A stretch of DNA of 64,000 nt from Pedobacter sp. R20-19 (GCF_000708265.2 NZ_JCKI01000001.1:372001-436000); one strand, 5' to 3'; shown: positions 1 through 9,678, numbered from the stretch's first letter. Notes: generated from the letters alone by a model not told the origin. Translations and numbers: made by a program.

Positions 1-1068
1 AGTGAAGCAGTATATTTCATCAATGATGGAATTTTTTATCGCCCTGAAGACTTTATACAAAAGCTTCAGGAAATAAATAAACTAAACGCGATAGAAAGAG
101 ATAGTTACGGAGAGGGTGCTACTTTAGAAAAGTTATTAAATAAGTTTAAAGATATAACCGGGAAAGAGTCGGCTGTTTATCTTCCAACTGGAACAATGGC
201 CAATCAATTGGCTATAAGTGTTTTATGTGGACGCAATACGAAAGCTTTTGTTCAGGAAACAAGCCATGTTTATCGTGATGAAGCAGATGCTGCACAAACA
301 TTGTATAATAAAAGATTAATTCCGCTTGCTCCTGGCAAAACCTATTTTACTTTAGATGAATTGAAGGAATCAGTTAATTATCATAAAGAAAACGAAGCTT
401 TTGTTGGTGCTGTTGGAGCGGTTTCAATAGAAACACCAGTAAGAAGAACATTTAATCAAGCTTTTCCTTTGAGTGAAATAAAGAGGATTTCAGCATGGTG
501 TAAGGAGCAAGGCTATAAGATGCATTTAGATGGTGCCCGCTTGCATATGGCTACGGCTTTCGCCCATTCCACCGTTAAAGAATACGCTTCTTATTTTGAT
601 ACGGTTTATATGTGCTTATATAAATATCTGGGCGCTACAGGTGGCGCCGTTTTATGTGGCGATAAAGCGGTTATTGATCAAATGTATCATCTGATTAAAA
701 TACATGGAGGAGGTATTTTTACCAATTGGCCAAGTGCAGCAATGGCATTACATCATTTAAACAGTATTGATGAAGTCATGAATAATGTAATGACTAAAGC
801 AAGTGATTTTATGCTACAGATGAAGCAACTGAATGGGTTAACATTTATTCCGTTTGAAAATGGTACGAACCAGTTTAATGTTGCGGTAGATAAAGCCATT
901 GATGCTCAAAAACTTAATGCTAGATTAAGAGCTGAACACAACATTATTTTCGGTCAGCCTCATGAGGATAGCTTTGTGAAGGTAAAAATGAACCCAACAT
1001 TGTTGCGAAGAGATAATAAGAAGATTTTCGATGCATTTAAAGAAGCCTTGGCTTTCGCGAAAATTTAA
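1..1068 (+). CDS. Threonine aldolase-like PLP enzyme, 5' end cut off
   Basis: Beta-eliminating lyase of the low-specificity L-threonine aldolase family (allo-threonine/threonine to glycine and acetaldehyde), cytosolic. The frame is open from base 1 without a stop, so the gene is truncated by the window edge and the ATG at 196 is internal; 355 codons are visible. Seen: DSYGEGATLEKL near residue 34, PTGTMANQ near 62, HLDGAR at 175-180 (the Asp that contacts the PLP ring) and Lys208 in LYKYLGATGG as the likely Schiff-base lysine. The usual family length is about 340-350, so little is missing. Its stop abuts the convergent ybeY gene with no gap. Other fold-type I lyases are possible but less likely. 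Confidence 0.85.
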   Translation, partial: SEAVYFINDGIFYRPEDFIQKLQEINKLNAIERDSYGEGATLEKLLNKFKDITGKESAVYLPTGTMANQLAISVLCGRNTKAFVQETSHVYRDEADAAQTLYNKRLIPLAPGKTYFTLDELKESVNYHKENEAFVGAVGAVSIETPVRRTFNQAFPLSEIKRISAWCKEQGYKMHLDGARLHMATAFAHSTVKEYASYFDTVYMCLYKYLGATGGAVLCGDKAVIDQMYHLIKIHGGGIFTNWPSAAMALHHLNSIDEVMNNVMTKASDFMLQMKQLNGLTFIPFENGTNQFNVAVDKAIDAQKLNARLRAEHNIIFGQPHEDSFVKVKMNPTLLRRDNKKIFDAFKEALAFAKI

Positions 1069-1509
1069 TTATAGTATAATTCCAGATTCGCTTCTGTAAC
1101 TAAGGTATTCATCTTCTTTTTGTGTCATCAAGGTTTTAGCAACTTTACTTTTATCTTTGTAACCCAATAAATGCAATGTTCCGTGAATCATGATGCGGCA
1201 TACCTCATCAAAATCATTTGTTTTAAAGGTTTTTGCATTTTCTTTAACCCGTTCTATGCTGATAAAAATGTCACTTACAATCTGTTTTTCTTCCTCCGAG
1301 TTATCAAAGGTGATAATATCTGTATAGGTATCGTGATTAAGATATTGCTGATTAATACCCAGCAAGTATTCATCGCTACAAAAAATGAAGTTGAGTTCTT
1401 GCAATTTAAAACCTTCCTTTTCAATAGTGGCTTTAATCCATTTTTTGATCTTCAGTTTTTGTGGTAAATTATAATGAATGGATTCTGTAAAGAATGATAT
1501 TGCAGGCAT
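1069..1509 (-). CDS. ybeY: Endoribonuclease YbeY (rRNA maturation factor)
   Basis: Zinc-dependent endoribonuclease needed for 16S rRNA 3' end maturation and ribosome quality control; cytosolic. 146 residues, normal for the family. The signature region reads HGTLHLLGYKDKS: the first two zinc histidines (spacing H-x3-H) are present, but the third ligand position, His in E. coli YbeY, is Asp here. My recollection is that YKDK is usual in Bacteroidota, so I read it as lineage-specific rather than inactivating. It is convergent with the threonine aldolase-like gene. On its own strand it lies downstream of the toxin-antitoxin pair and the large DUF4175-type gene. Confidence 0.93.
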   Translation of the reverse strand: MPAISFFTESIHYNLPQKLKIKKWIKATIEKEGFKLQELNFIFCSDEYLLGINQQYLNHDTYTDIITFDNSEEEKQIVSDIFISIERVKENAKTFKTNDFDEVCRIMIHGTLHLLGYKDKSKVAKTLMTQKEDEYLSYRSESGIIL

Positions 1510-1576
1510 TTTGAATTATTTAAGACTGCAAATTTAAGAAAATATTGTAGGAGTGAGGGGATGAAGAGTATTCTAT

Positions 1577-1969
1577 TTAAAGTTCAAAAGGATTTGCAAA
1601 TTTTAATCCTTTAATTCTATTAAAATCTTTAGCATTTCTACTCAGTAGCGTAAAGTTATTTACCATTGCTGTGGCGGCAATGATTGCATCAGGTAGTTTT
1701 ATGGTATATTCTTTACGGATTTCTATCGTCTTACCTTTGACGTCATTATATAATTCATAAACAAAAGAGTCATTTATAAAATTATTTAAAACTAAAATAT
1801 CGTTTTCTGTTGCAGATTTCCAGCAACGAAGTTCTATTTCTGTAATTGCAGAAATAGCTGGTCTTGAAATTGATAAAATTTCATCAATAAATTTTTCAGC
1901 AGGAAGCGATAATTGTTGTTGCAGATAATAAATAACAGTATTGGTGTCCCAAAGAAAATTTACTCCCAT
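1577..1969 (-). CDS. PIN-domain toxin (VapC family)
   Basis: 130-residue PIN-domain ribonuclease, the toxin half of a VapBC-type module; such toxins cut tRNA or rRNA when the antitoxin is lost. Acidic catalytic positions are visible: Asp8 in LWDTNT, Glu in ITEIELRCW, Asp in LPDAIIAATA, and a C-terminal SRNAKDF block typical of PIN toxins. Its ATG lies inside the end of the upstream antitoxin gene (10 nt overlap), indicating translational coupling. The target RNA cannot be told from sequence. Confidence 0.85.
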   Translation of the reverse strand: MGVNFLWDTNTVIYYLQQQLSLPAEKFIDEILSISRPAISAITEIELRCWKSATENDILVLNNFINDSFVYELYNDVKGKTIEIRKEYTIKLPDAIIAATAMVNNFTLLSRNAKDFNRIKGLKFANPFEL

Positions 1970-2172
1970 TCGTTTCGTAAATTATTTAACTGGTTATCAA
2001 CCTCATCTTTACTTTGAGGAACCATACTACCTTTATATTTTTTTACTAAATCTTCGGAAGACAAATTTTCCTGCTGATTATCTCTTCGTAAACGGATAAC
2101 CTTAAGTAGCTCTAAATCTTTTAATAAATTTAAAGCATTATCATCTAGAATATCTAAAGTTACTGTTCTCAT
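1960..2172 (-). CDS. Antitoxin of the VapC-type pair
   Basis: 70-residue small acidic protein directly upstream of and overlapping the PIN toxin gene, which is the standard antitoxin-first order. The N-terminus (MRTVTLDILDDNALNLLKDLE) could form a beta strand plus helix as in ribbon-helix-helix or AbrB-like DNA-binding antitoxins, and the charged C-terminus would wrap the toxin. No specific family is recognised. Antitoxin identity rests mainly on context. The pair is probably autoregulated, but I did not find a clear operator in the 44 bases upstream. Confidence 0.7.
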   Translation of the reverse strand: MRTVTLDILDDNALNLLKDLELLKVIRLRRDNQQENLSSEDLVKKYKGSMVPQSKDEVDNQLNNLRNEWE

Positions 2173-2216
2173 TTAACAAATATAATAAAAAATAAGCTGT
2201 GAATTTGTGGCCAAAT

Positions 2217-5200
2217 CTATTGTACCATATTCAATGATTTTAAATATTCAGTAATTTTATTTTTATAGTAGTAGTTCAAGCTTGGTGGCAGTTTTTGCAA
2301 CATATCGCTTCCGTTTTGTTGTTGCTTTTTATATTGATCGAGCATTTTCTGGTAGGAAGGTGGAAACTCTTTTGCAGCTTTGCTTTCGCGTTTGGAATCC
2401 TCTTCCTGATCGCGTTCTGCTTTTTCTGCATTTAATAGCTTGGTTAACAGTTCTTTCTGCCTGTTCAGGGTTTCCTGTTGAAGGCGTTTATTAACCAGAT
2501 CGCTTTCCGTTTGTTTCATTTCCTTAATGGCTTCATTAAGATTACCCATTTTACCAGAACCATCCTTATTTTCTTCGCGATTAATCTTTTCCAGTGCCTG
2601 GCGAATCATCTGTTGTTGTTGGGCCATTTTTCCAAATTCCTGGCTCATCTGTCCTTTGCCAACTGTGCCCTGGTTTCCGCCAGCCTTTTGCATCTGTTCC
2701 TTAGCTTTCTGCATGCTTTTGTTTAATTGTTCCTGCATCTGCGAAAGCTGTTTCATCCCTTGCTTTTGCTTTTTACCACTTCCACCTTTTGAATTTTTCT
2801 GCATATTCTGCAACTGATTCAAAGCTTCGCTCAACATCAAACTTAAATTATTGATAGAAGTCATGGTAAATTGCTGGTAACGGTTCGCTTCAGGTGTACT
2901 TCGTTCGCCCAAGCGCTCTAAACTTTTATCAAGGTTAAAATTAATCTTATTCATTTCCTCATTCACTGTCGATTCAATTTGAGGAACACGTTTGCTTAAG
3001 GCATATAAGCTATCTGCGATGGTTTTGAGATTGTCTTTGATGTTCCGTTGTTTCTGAACATTGGTGATGTAAGCTGGATCTGCCGCCGTCATTTTCTTCA
3101 ACGTGAGCATTACCTTTTCCTGCTCGAAGGAGGTATTCAATAAATTTTCTAGTAATCGGCGTAACTCTTTAGCATTCAGGTTATTTTCTTGTTCTTCTCC
3201 CTGCTGCTGCATGTCGTTCATTTTTTTGGAAAGTTTTTCCATTTGCTCGCTGGCTTTTTGTTGCTTCTGACTGGCACTTTTTGAGTCTTTCTTTTCTAAA
3301 GCATCCTTGCTGTCCTGCTGTTCTTTTTGAATCTCCTGTACATCTTTCTCCGGGTTTTCGAAGGGATTTGGCTTTTCTAAACTTTGATTTTTTTCTTCCA
3401 GTTTTTTTAAGTCATCCTTTAAGTCCTTCATTTCCTTATTTAAGGCTTCCTGTTTTTGTTTCAGCGATTCCTGATCCTGTTTTTTATCTGCAGTTTGCTT
3501 CGCTAAGTCTTTTTGTTCTTTGGCCAGCTCATTTAAACGATCAATATCATTTTGAAGATTCTGTTCAAATTCCAGTTGTTTGTAGAGCTCCAGGATTCTA
3601 TCCAATTCATTTTTGATGGTTTTATTGTCCAGCTGCATTTTCGAAAGTTCGTTTTGCGTTTGGTCTTTATTTTTCTCATTCATCAGGTTTTGCAGTTTCT
3701 GCAAAAGTTCTTTGGTTTTATCATCAAGCACATTATCAAATAAGTCTTTTATTTGTTTCTGCTTTTCCAGTAATTCTTCAGTTTGCTTTTGATCTTCCTG
3801 TTGCTGAATGTTTTGATCATTCTGGGCTTTAATCTCTTTTACGGCTTCATCCAGTTGTTTCTGTTTATCCAGTAAAGCTTCAATTTGCTTTTTATCTTCA
3901 AAGGAAATCTGTTTTTTATCAATCAGGCTTTCAGCAACCTTTTTACTCTCTTTTTCAATAGTGTTGGCTAAACGAATGGCCGATTGCATTTTTTGTTTCA
4001 AGGCATTGTTACTTGCATTAACCTGCTCTGCTGTTTCACCTTTTGTGGCTTGCTTGAAGGTTTTGATTTCAGAACGGGTTGTTTTTGCACCATTCACGCC
4101 ATCATTATCAGCAACTTCAAAATAATATTCAATTTGTTGCCCTGGCTTGGCAGCAACTACTTTTAGATCCCAGAAATAGAAAAATGTATTTTCAGTGGTG
4201 TTCGCTTTTATCGCAATATTTTTGATTACTGTACTAATTATTTTATTGTTTTCTTTGATGTTGTATTTAAAACTTAAACGGCTAAATCCGTAATCATCAG
4301 TAACTTGACCGCTGAAATATAAAGCTTTATTACTGACCGAATCTGGTTTCTCTTCTACCTGAATAGCAGGTAATTGATCTTTCACTACAGTAATCTGATG
4401 AGAAAGTGAATCTTTTAAGGTAACAAATTCATTTGTTGGTGTGATGCTGTATCTGGCGTTATTTTTAAGGGTTGTTTGATAAATGGACAGGTTATTTTCA
4501 ACTTTCAAAACATGCTCTGTATCATTCAATTTAAAGATCAGTGAATTGCTTTGTCCGGTTTTAAAGGCCCATGTTACACGCGTGCCTTCGGGAAGAAGTA
4601 AGTCGCCGACATTGGAGACCATCTCTGTTTTTTTGCCCAAATAGGAAGGGAAATTTAAAGTGGCTGTAGCATTTAGTAATTCGGGGCGGGGTTTCACGGT
4701 AATGGCAAATGCGGAGGAACTAAAACCACCACCCTTAAAAATTAGTTTTTTATCACTTTGTATATTTTTGATATTGTATTTGAATCTGGTGATATTGTCT
4801 TTTTCCAATTTATAAGTATTCTTGCCATCTTCCACATATACTTCGGCGGGCAACTCATCACCATCCAATTTTAAATCAATGGTCATGTCATCGCCCTGGG
4901 TAACGGTTAAATTACGGTTTAGAATGGTAAAGGTGAAGGGCGCTTTCGGAGCAATATATTCATCATATTTAAAAAAACTATTCGTGCCTTCACGGAGAAT
5001 TGCAGGTGCAATAAGTCCAATCAGCAAAATGATTAATAAGGGAATGAAGAGGTATTTCAGGTATTTACGATTGTCATTTATTCTAACGGCAGTATAGAAA
5101 GGAACAGGTTTTAATTCCATAATTTTTTGATCTATACTGGCCATGATCAATCGATTATCTGGCAATTGCTCAGAGAGTTTATGAAGTTGTAAAGTGTTTA

Positions 5201-5531
5201 AAAGTTTATCGCTGATGTCATGAAAATGATCACCAATAATAATAGATGCTTCATCAAAAGAAAGATGCTTACCCAATTTAAGCATAGAAAGGATCGGTTT
5301 GATGATTAAAGAACCAATCAAAATCATACCGATGAACACGTATGCAAAAAACAAGAAAGTTTTAAAACCTGCAGAAGGATGGAGGTAATACAAACTCAAA
5401 AATAGCAGCAAATACAAGCCTAAAAGGATTGCCGTGGTATAGATGCTTCCCCGTAAAATCTTATTTAGGTAAAATTTATGGATAAACTCCTCTATCTTCT
5501 TCAGTAAATCGTTGTAGTTATTGCTCACCAT
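2217..5531 (-). CDS. Large coiled-coil inner-membrane protein (DUF4175-like)
   Basis: 1104 residues. Hydrophobic segments at about 20-45, 53-80 and 160-180 anchor the N-terminus. A beta-rich, probably periplasmic region follows to about 490. From about 500 to 1070 the protein is almost entirely Lys/Glu/Gln-rich predicted coiled coil with runs such as KQLDEAVKEIKAQ and repeated Q blocks. This matches the architecture annotated as DUF4175 in Bacteroidota; the function is not established. I recall the gene being commonly near ybeY in the phylum, which would make the toxin-antitoxin pair between them an insertion (inference). ATG start at 5531 precedes the first membrane segment. Confidence 0.75.
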   Translation of the reverse strand: MVSNNYNDLLKKIEEFIHKFYLNKILRGSIYTTAILLGLYLLLFLSLYYLHPSAGFKTFLFFAYVFIGMILIGSLIIKPILSMLKLGKHLSFDEASIIIGDHFHDISDKLLNTLQLHKLSEQLPDNRLIMASIDQKIMELKPVPFYTAVRINDNRKYLKYLFIPLLIILLIGLIAPAILREGTNSFFKYDEYIAPKAPFTFTILNRNLTVTQGDDMTIDLKLDGDELPAEVYVEDGKNTYKLEKDNITRFKYNIKNIQSDKKLIFKGGGFSSSAFAITVKPRPELLNATATLNFPSYLGKKTEMVSNVGDLLLPEGTRVTWAFKTGQSNSLIFKLNDTEHVLKVENNLSIYQTTLKNNARYSITPTNEFVTLKDSLSHQITVVKDQLPAIQVEEKPDSVSNKALYFSGQVTDDYGFSRLSFKYNIKENNKIISTVIKNIAIKANTTENTFFYFWDLKVVAAKPGQQIEYYFEVADNDGVNGAKTTRSEIKTFKQATKGETAEQVNASNNALKQKMQSAIRLANTIEKESKKVAESLIDKKQISFEDKKQIEALLDKQKQLDEAVKEIKAQNDQNIQQQEDQKQTEELLEKQKQIKDLFDNVLDDKTKELLQKLQNLMNEKNKDQTQNELSKMQLDNKTIKNELDRILELYKQLEFEQNLQNDIDRLNELAKEQKDLAKQTADKKQDQESLKQKQEALNKEMKDLKDDLKKLEEKNQSLEKPNPFENPEKDVQEIQKEQQDSKDALEKKDSKSASQKQQKASEQMEKLSKKMNDMQQQGEEQENNLNAKELRRLLENLLNTSFEQEKVMLTLKKMTAADPAYITNVQKQRNIKDNLKTIADSLYALSKRVPQIESTVNEEMNKINFNLDKSLERLGERSTPEANRYQQFTMTSINNLSLMLSEALNQLQNMQKNSKGGSGKKQKQGMKQLSQMQEQLNKSMQKAKEQMQKAGGNQGTVGKGQMSQEFGKMAQQQQMIRQALEKINREENKDGSGKMGNLNEAIKEMKQTESDLVNKRLQQETLNRQKELLTKLLNAEKAERDQEEDSKRESKAAKEFPPSYQKMLDQYKKQQQNGSDMLQKLPPSLNYYYKNKITEYLKSLNMVQ

Positions 5532-5664
5532 ATCAACGTAAATGTAAAAATTGTTCCCATCAATTTAATATAAACTTGCAAGGTTTTTAGCTCGTTACAG
5601 GTTTTGCCTACGATAGTTAATATAAAGGTTACATAGATTTTAAATGAGTGTAGAGGTAAAAATC

Positions 5665-5672
5665 TACTTTTG
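5665..5672 (+). promoter_or_regulatory. Putative -7 box of the GDPD-GH16 gene
   Basis: TACTTTTG matches the Bacteroidota -7 consensus TAnnTTTG and lies 23 bases before the ATG at 5696. No convincing TTG -33 element is seen upstream, so this is a partial match. Confidence 0.4.
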
Positions 5673-5695
5673 GATTTTGTATATTAAGCCTGGAT

Positions 5696-7198
5696 ATGAA
5701 GCGAATCATTATTTCAACAGTTATGGTATTGGTATTTACCACATCGTTTGCCCAAAAGTTTAACTGGAATAAAAACCAGGTCATCGCCCATCGTGGGGCC
5801 TGGAAGAAGAATAATTTTCCTCAAAATTCAATCGCCTCTTTAAATGAAGCCATTAAACTGGGTTGTTATGGTTCTGAATTTGATGTATGGATGACAGCGG
5901 ATCATATTCTCGTGATTAATCATGATCCGGAGTTTCAAGGTCTCACGATTGAAAAGGTTAAATATGAGGAACTGCTCACCAAAGCTATGAGCAATGGTGA
6001 GAAAATCCCAACATTAGAAGATTACCTGAAAGCAGGGATGAAACAACGCAGAACGAAACTAATCCTCGAAATCAAACCTTCTTTAATTAGCAAAGACCGT
6101 GGTATCGATGTAACCAATAAATGTGTTGAAATGGTTAAAAAAGTTGGTGCTGTAGCATGGACTGAATACATCAGCTTTGATTACGATTATTGCAAACGTA
6201 TTTTAGAACTAGTGCCAAATGCGAAGGTGGCCTACCTGAAAGGGGATGTCAGCGCAGCACAAATGAAAGCAGACCATTTAACTGGTGTAGATTATTATTA
6301 CAGCATTTACCAGAAAGAGGGATGGATTGAAAATGCCCATCAGCTAGGCTTAACCGTAAATGCATGGACAGTAAATACGGCGCCTGAAATCCAATGGTTA
6401 CTGGCCCATCAGGTTGATTATATTACCACAAACGAACCTGAATTAACTTTTGAGGAATTGAAGAAAACACCTTCTGCTTTAGGATGGACATTGAAATGGG
6501 CAGATGAATTTTACGAAACAGGTCTTCCGCTAAGTAAAAACTGGTCGTACGATGTAGGCGGAAAAGGCTGGGGTAATAATGAATTGCAGTACTATACCGA
6601 AGCCGACTCAACAAACGCACAGGTAAAGAAGGGAAACCTGAATATTACCGCTGTTAAAGCCGATAAAGAGGGCAATCACTATACTTCGGCAAGGCTGGTG
6701 AGTAAAAATAAATTCGATTTTAAATACGGAAGGGTAGAAGTAAGGGCAATGTTACCTAAGGGAAGAGGCTTATGGCCGGCAATCTGGGCATTGCCTACCG
6801 ACTGGAAATACGGTGACTGGCCTAAAAGCGGTGAAATTGATATCATGGAACATGTAGGTTATGAACCTGATAGTATATATGGGACCGTTCATACAGCGAA
6901 ATTTAACCATACGATTCATACGCAAGTGGGGAAGGGTGTTAAAATCAATCCTTATGATACTTATCATGTTTATGCTATTGAATGGTATAAAGACCGCATA
7001 GATTTTTTTGTGGATGACCAAAAATACCTGACCTTCAAAAACACAGGGAAGGGTGCGCCGGAATGGCCGTTTGATCAGAATTTTCACCTTATTTTAAATA
7101 TGGCTATTGGTGGTAACTGGGGCGGTAAAAATGGTGTTGATGATTCAATTTTCCCGGCAACAATGAAAGTGGATTATGTAAGGGTTTACCAGAAATAA
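5696..7198 (+). CDS. Secreted GDPD - GH16 fusion (phosphodiesterase plus beta-glucanase)
   Basis: 500 residues with signal peptide (MKRIIISTVMVLVFTTSFAQ). Residues about 28-255 form a glycerophosphodiester phosphodiesterase domain: HRG at 32-34, NS near 44, Glu61-x-Asp63, and His76 in NHDP, the metal and general acid/base residues of the family. Residues about 258-500 form a glycoside hydrolase family 16 domain with the laminarinase-type motif GEIDIMEH: Glu380 nucleophile, Asp382, Glu385 acid/base. All key residues of both domains are intact. GDPDs release alcohol plus glycerol-3-phosphate; GH16 enzymes cut beta-1,3 or beta-1,3/1,4 glucans. The phospholipase C gene follows after 41 bases, so one transcript is likely. 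Confidence 0.9.
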   Translation: MKRIIISTVMVLVFTTSFAQKFNWNKNQVIAHRGAWKKNNFPQNSIASLNEAIKLGCYGSEFDVWMTADHILVINHDPEFQGLTIEKVKYEELLTKAMSNGEKIPTLEDYLKAGMKQRRTKLILEIKPSLISKDRGIDVTNKCVEMVKKVGAVAWTEYISFDYDYCKRILELVPNAKVAYLKGDVSAAQMKADHLTGVDYYYSIYQKEGWIENAHQLGLTVNAWTVNTAPEIQWLLAHQVDYITTNEPELTFEELKKTPSALGWTLKWADEFYETGLPLSKNWSYDVGGKGWGNNELQYYTEADSTNAQVKKGNLNITAVKADKEGNHYTSARLVSKNKFDFKYGRVEVRAMLPKGRGLWPAIWALPTDWKYGDWPKSGEIDIMEHVGYEPDSIYGTVHTAKFNHTIHTQVGKGVKINPYDTYHVYAIEWYKDRIDFFVDDQKYLTFKNTGKGAPEWPFDQNFHLILNMAIGGNWGGKNGVDDSIFPATMKVDYVRVYQK

Positions 7199-7239
7199 TG
7201 TTAAGCCATCAACTGTAAACTGAACATGTGAACTAAATT

Positions 7240-9612
7240 ATGGATTCACGGAGAGAATTTCTTAAAAAAGCTGCACTATTTGCAGGTGCAACAGGTGCAG
7301 CCCATACCTTCCCGGCAACGGTGCTAAAAGCGATGGCGATAGATCCAGAACTAGGCACTACTTTTCAGGATGCAGAGCACATCGTATTTCTGATGCAGGA
7401 AAACCGATCTTTCGACCACATGTTTGGCAAAATGAAGGGCGTACGGGGCTTCAATGACCCACATCCGCATATTCAGCCAGATGGGAATAAAGTTTGGCTT
7501 CAGAAGGATGGGCAAGGTTATACTTATGCACCTTTTCATGTTGATATTAACAAGACCAAAATTACCTGGCAGGGCGGATTACCGCATTCCTGGAATGATC
7601 AGGTTGCTGCCAGAAACGGTGGAAGATACGATAAATGGGTACCAGTAAAATCAGCCATGTCTTTAGCTTATTACGATCGGAATGATATTCCTTTTTATTA
7701 CGCCCTGGCAGATGCTTTTACCATTTGTGACCAGCATTTTTGCTCATCATTAACCGGAACCACACCAAACAGGCTCTTCTTTTTCACCGGAACGGTGCGT
7801 GGGGAGAAAAGTGCAAATGAAATTGCAGTAGTCAATAACGACCAGGCCGAATCACAGAACAACGTTTTTGTAGACTGGCCTACCTTTCAGGAGACTCTGG
7901 AAGATAACGGCATTGATTGGCGTATTTACCAGAATGAATTGTGGACATCAAAATTGCCTGAAGGTGAAATTGATGACTGGTTGGGGAATTATGGTGATAA
8001 TCCGGTTGAGTATGTTTCCCGTCACCAGGTTAAACTTTCTGCATATTTCAGAAAGAACGGGGATCATACCGTTAAGCCTCCTTTAAGTGCTAAAGAAGTT
8101 CAGGCAAAATATGATCAGTTATCCCAAAGGGAAAAGAACTTGATTGATAAGGCTTTTCAGACCAATATCAGTCAGAAAGATTATTTAGATCTGGCACCTT
8201 TTACCTTTACTAATGACGAGGGAAAATCAGAAACCATTAATATCCCAAAAGGAGATATTTTTCATCAGTTCAGACAAGATGTAGATCAGGGAAAATTACC
8301 TACAGTATCCTGGCTCGTGGCACCACAACGTTTTTCTGACCATACCAGTTCGCCGCTTTATGGAACCTGGTATGTGAGTGAAGCCCTGAATATTCTGACT
8401 AAAAATCCGGAAGTATGGAAGAAAACCATCTTCATTTTAACTTATGATGAAAATGATGGCTATTTTGATCATCAGCCGCCATTTGTGGTACCAAATCCAA
8501 ATGATGCGTCTTCAGGAAAGGCATCTGCCGGAATCAATTATGCTACTGATTTTGAAGCAAGAAAGGGGAGTCCGATTGGTTTGGGCTATAGGGTACCCCT
8601 GGTGGTTGCATCGCCCTGGAGCAAGGGAGGTTTCGTAAATTCACAGGTATTTGATCATACATCATCATTGATGTTTATGGAGAAATGGCTGAGCAAGAAA
8701 ACAGGGAAGAAGATTAAGAGCAATAACATCAGTGATTGGAGAAGAAATATTTGTGGTGATTTAATATCTGCTTTCAGGCCTTTCCATGGAGAAGAAATTA
8801 AAAAGCCGGAGCCTTTAAATCGCGAAAGCGTAGTCACCAATATCAATAATGCTAAGAACAAGCCACCTCAGGCTGGGCCGAGCGCATTAAATAAGATTGA
8901 GGTTGATAAAATAAATAGGTTTGAAGCATTCTCTCCTCAAACATCTGTACATGCTCCAAAACAGGAAAACGGAACTAAACCTGCCTGCGCATTACCCTAT
9001 CAATTAATGGTTGATGCTCATGTTGTAAATAATGAAGTATACATTACTTTCCAATCTGAAAAAACACTTTTCGGAAGCGAAATTGAAACGGTAGGAGCTC
9101 CCTTCGCCATGAATACCAACTCAAAATTTAAAGGAGTTGTTGGGAAAACCTGGGCATATGCGGTAAAACCAGGCGATGCGCTTACGGAAAAGATTGGTAT
9201 AGATGATTTTGATAATGAAATCTATGATTTCAGGATTACAGGACCAAATGGCTTTTACAGGCATTTTACAGGCAATAAAAAAAATCCGCAATTGTTGATA
9301 CAGGCAAAGCCGGAACAAGTTGGTTTAGTGCGTAAGAAGCTTAGTGGAAATTTAATATTCTCCATTGAAAATAAGGGTACAGCTGCCATTACTATTCAAA
9401 TTATTGACCATAAATATGGAGCAGCACCACGAAATCTGCAGTCAAAGCCTAAATCAATCAATAGCGTGGTACTGAGTTTATCTAAAAATGCAAATTGGTA
9501 CGATTTCAGCATCATCCAAACAGGGAATGGAATATTTGAACACCGTTATGCGGGCAAAATAGAAACCGGAGCAGTAACCACAACTGATCCTTTTATGGGG
9601 AATGTAGTGTAG
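7240..9612 (+). CDS. Tat-exported phosphocholine-type phospholipase C
   Basis: 790 residues. Residues 1-30 form a Tat signal (SRREFLKKAALFAGATGAA). The phosphoesterase domain spans about 45-480, with QENRSFDHMFG near 53, SLTGTTPNR, and TYDENDGYFDHQPP, the metal and catalytic blocks of the bacterial PLC/acid phosphatase family. Two C-terminal beta domains of the DUF756 type follow (about 600-790). These enzymes hydrolyse phosphatidylcholine, sphingomyelin or phosphatidylethanolamine to diacylglycerol and a phospho-alcohol. It is the likely operon partner of the secreted GDPD-GH16 gene. Head-group preference cannot be read from sequence. Confidence 0.9.
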   Translation: MDSRREFLKKAALFAGATGAAHTFPATVLKAMAIDPELGTTFQDAEHIVFLMQENRSFDHMFGKMKGVRGFNDPHPHIQPDGNKVWLQKDGQGYTYAPFHVDINKTKITWQGGLPHSWNDQVAARNGGRYDKWVPVKSAMSLAYYDRNDIPFYYALADAFTICDQHFCSSLTGTTPNRLFFFTGTVRGEKSANEIAVVNNDQAESQNNVFVDWPTFQETLEDNGIDWRIYQNELWTSKLPEGEIDDWLGNYGDNPVEYVSRHQVKLSAYFRKNGDHTVKPPLSAKEVQAKYDQLSQREKNLIDKAFQTNISQKDYLDLAPFTFTNDEGKSETINIPKGDIFHQFRQDVDQGKLPTVSWLVAPQRFSDHTSSPLYGTWYVSEALNILTKNPEVWKKTIFILTYDENDGYFDHQPPFVVPNPNDASSGKASAGINYATDFEARKGSPIGLGYRVPLVVASPWSKGGFVNSQVFDHTSSLMFMEKWLSKKTGKKIKSNNISDWRRNICGDLISAFRPFHGEEIKKPEPLNRESVVTNINNAKNKPPQAGPSALNKIEVDKINRFEAFSPQTSVHAPKQENGTKPACALPYQLMVDAHVVNNEVYITFQSEKTLFGSEIETVGAPFAMNTNSKFKGVVGKTWAYAVKPGDALTEKIGIDDFDNEIYDFRITGPNGFYRHFTGNKKNPQLLIQAKPEQVGLVRKKLSGNLIFSIENKGTAAITIQIIDHKYGAAPRNLQSKPKSINSVVLSLSKNANWYDFSIIQTGNGIFEHRYAGKIETGAVTTTDPFMGNVV

Positions 9613-9678
9613 GAGTAATCGTTATAGGATGCTTCATACAAGACGAAGGGCCTTAGAACCCCTATCCGCCTATCTTCA

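Noticed and set aside
1069..1509. Inactivated ybeY because the third zinc ligand is Asp
   Set aside because: Asp can bind zinc, the rest of the protein is intact, and I recall the YKDK form being standard in Bacteroidota.
2282..5097. Plus-strand frames of 60-111 codons opposite the large coiled-coil gene
   Set aside because: They are antisense shadows of a Lys/Glu/Gln-rich protein, have Phe/Leu-rich composition, and lack credible starts or family features.
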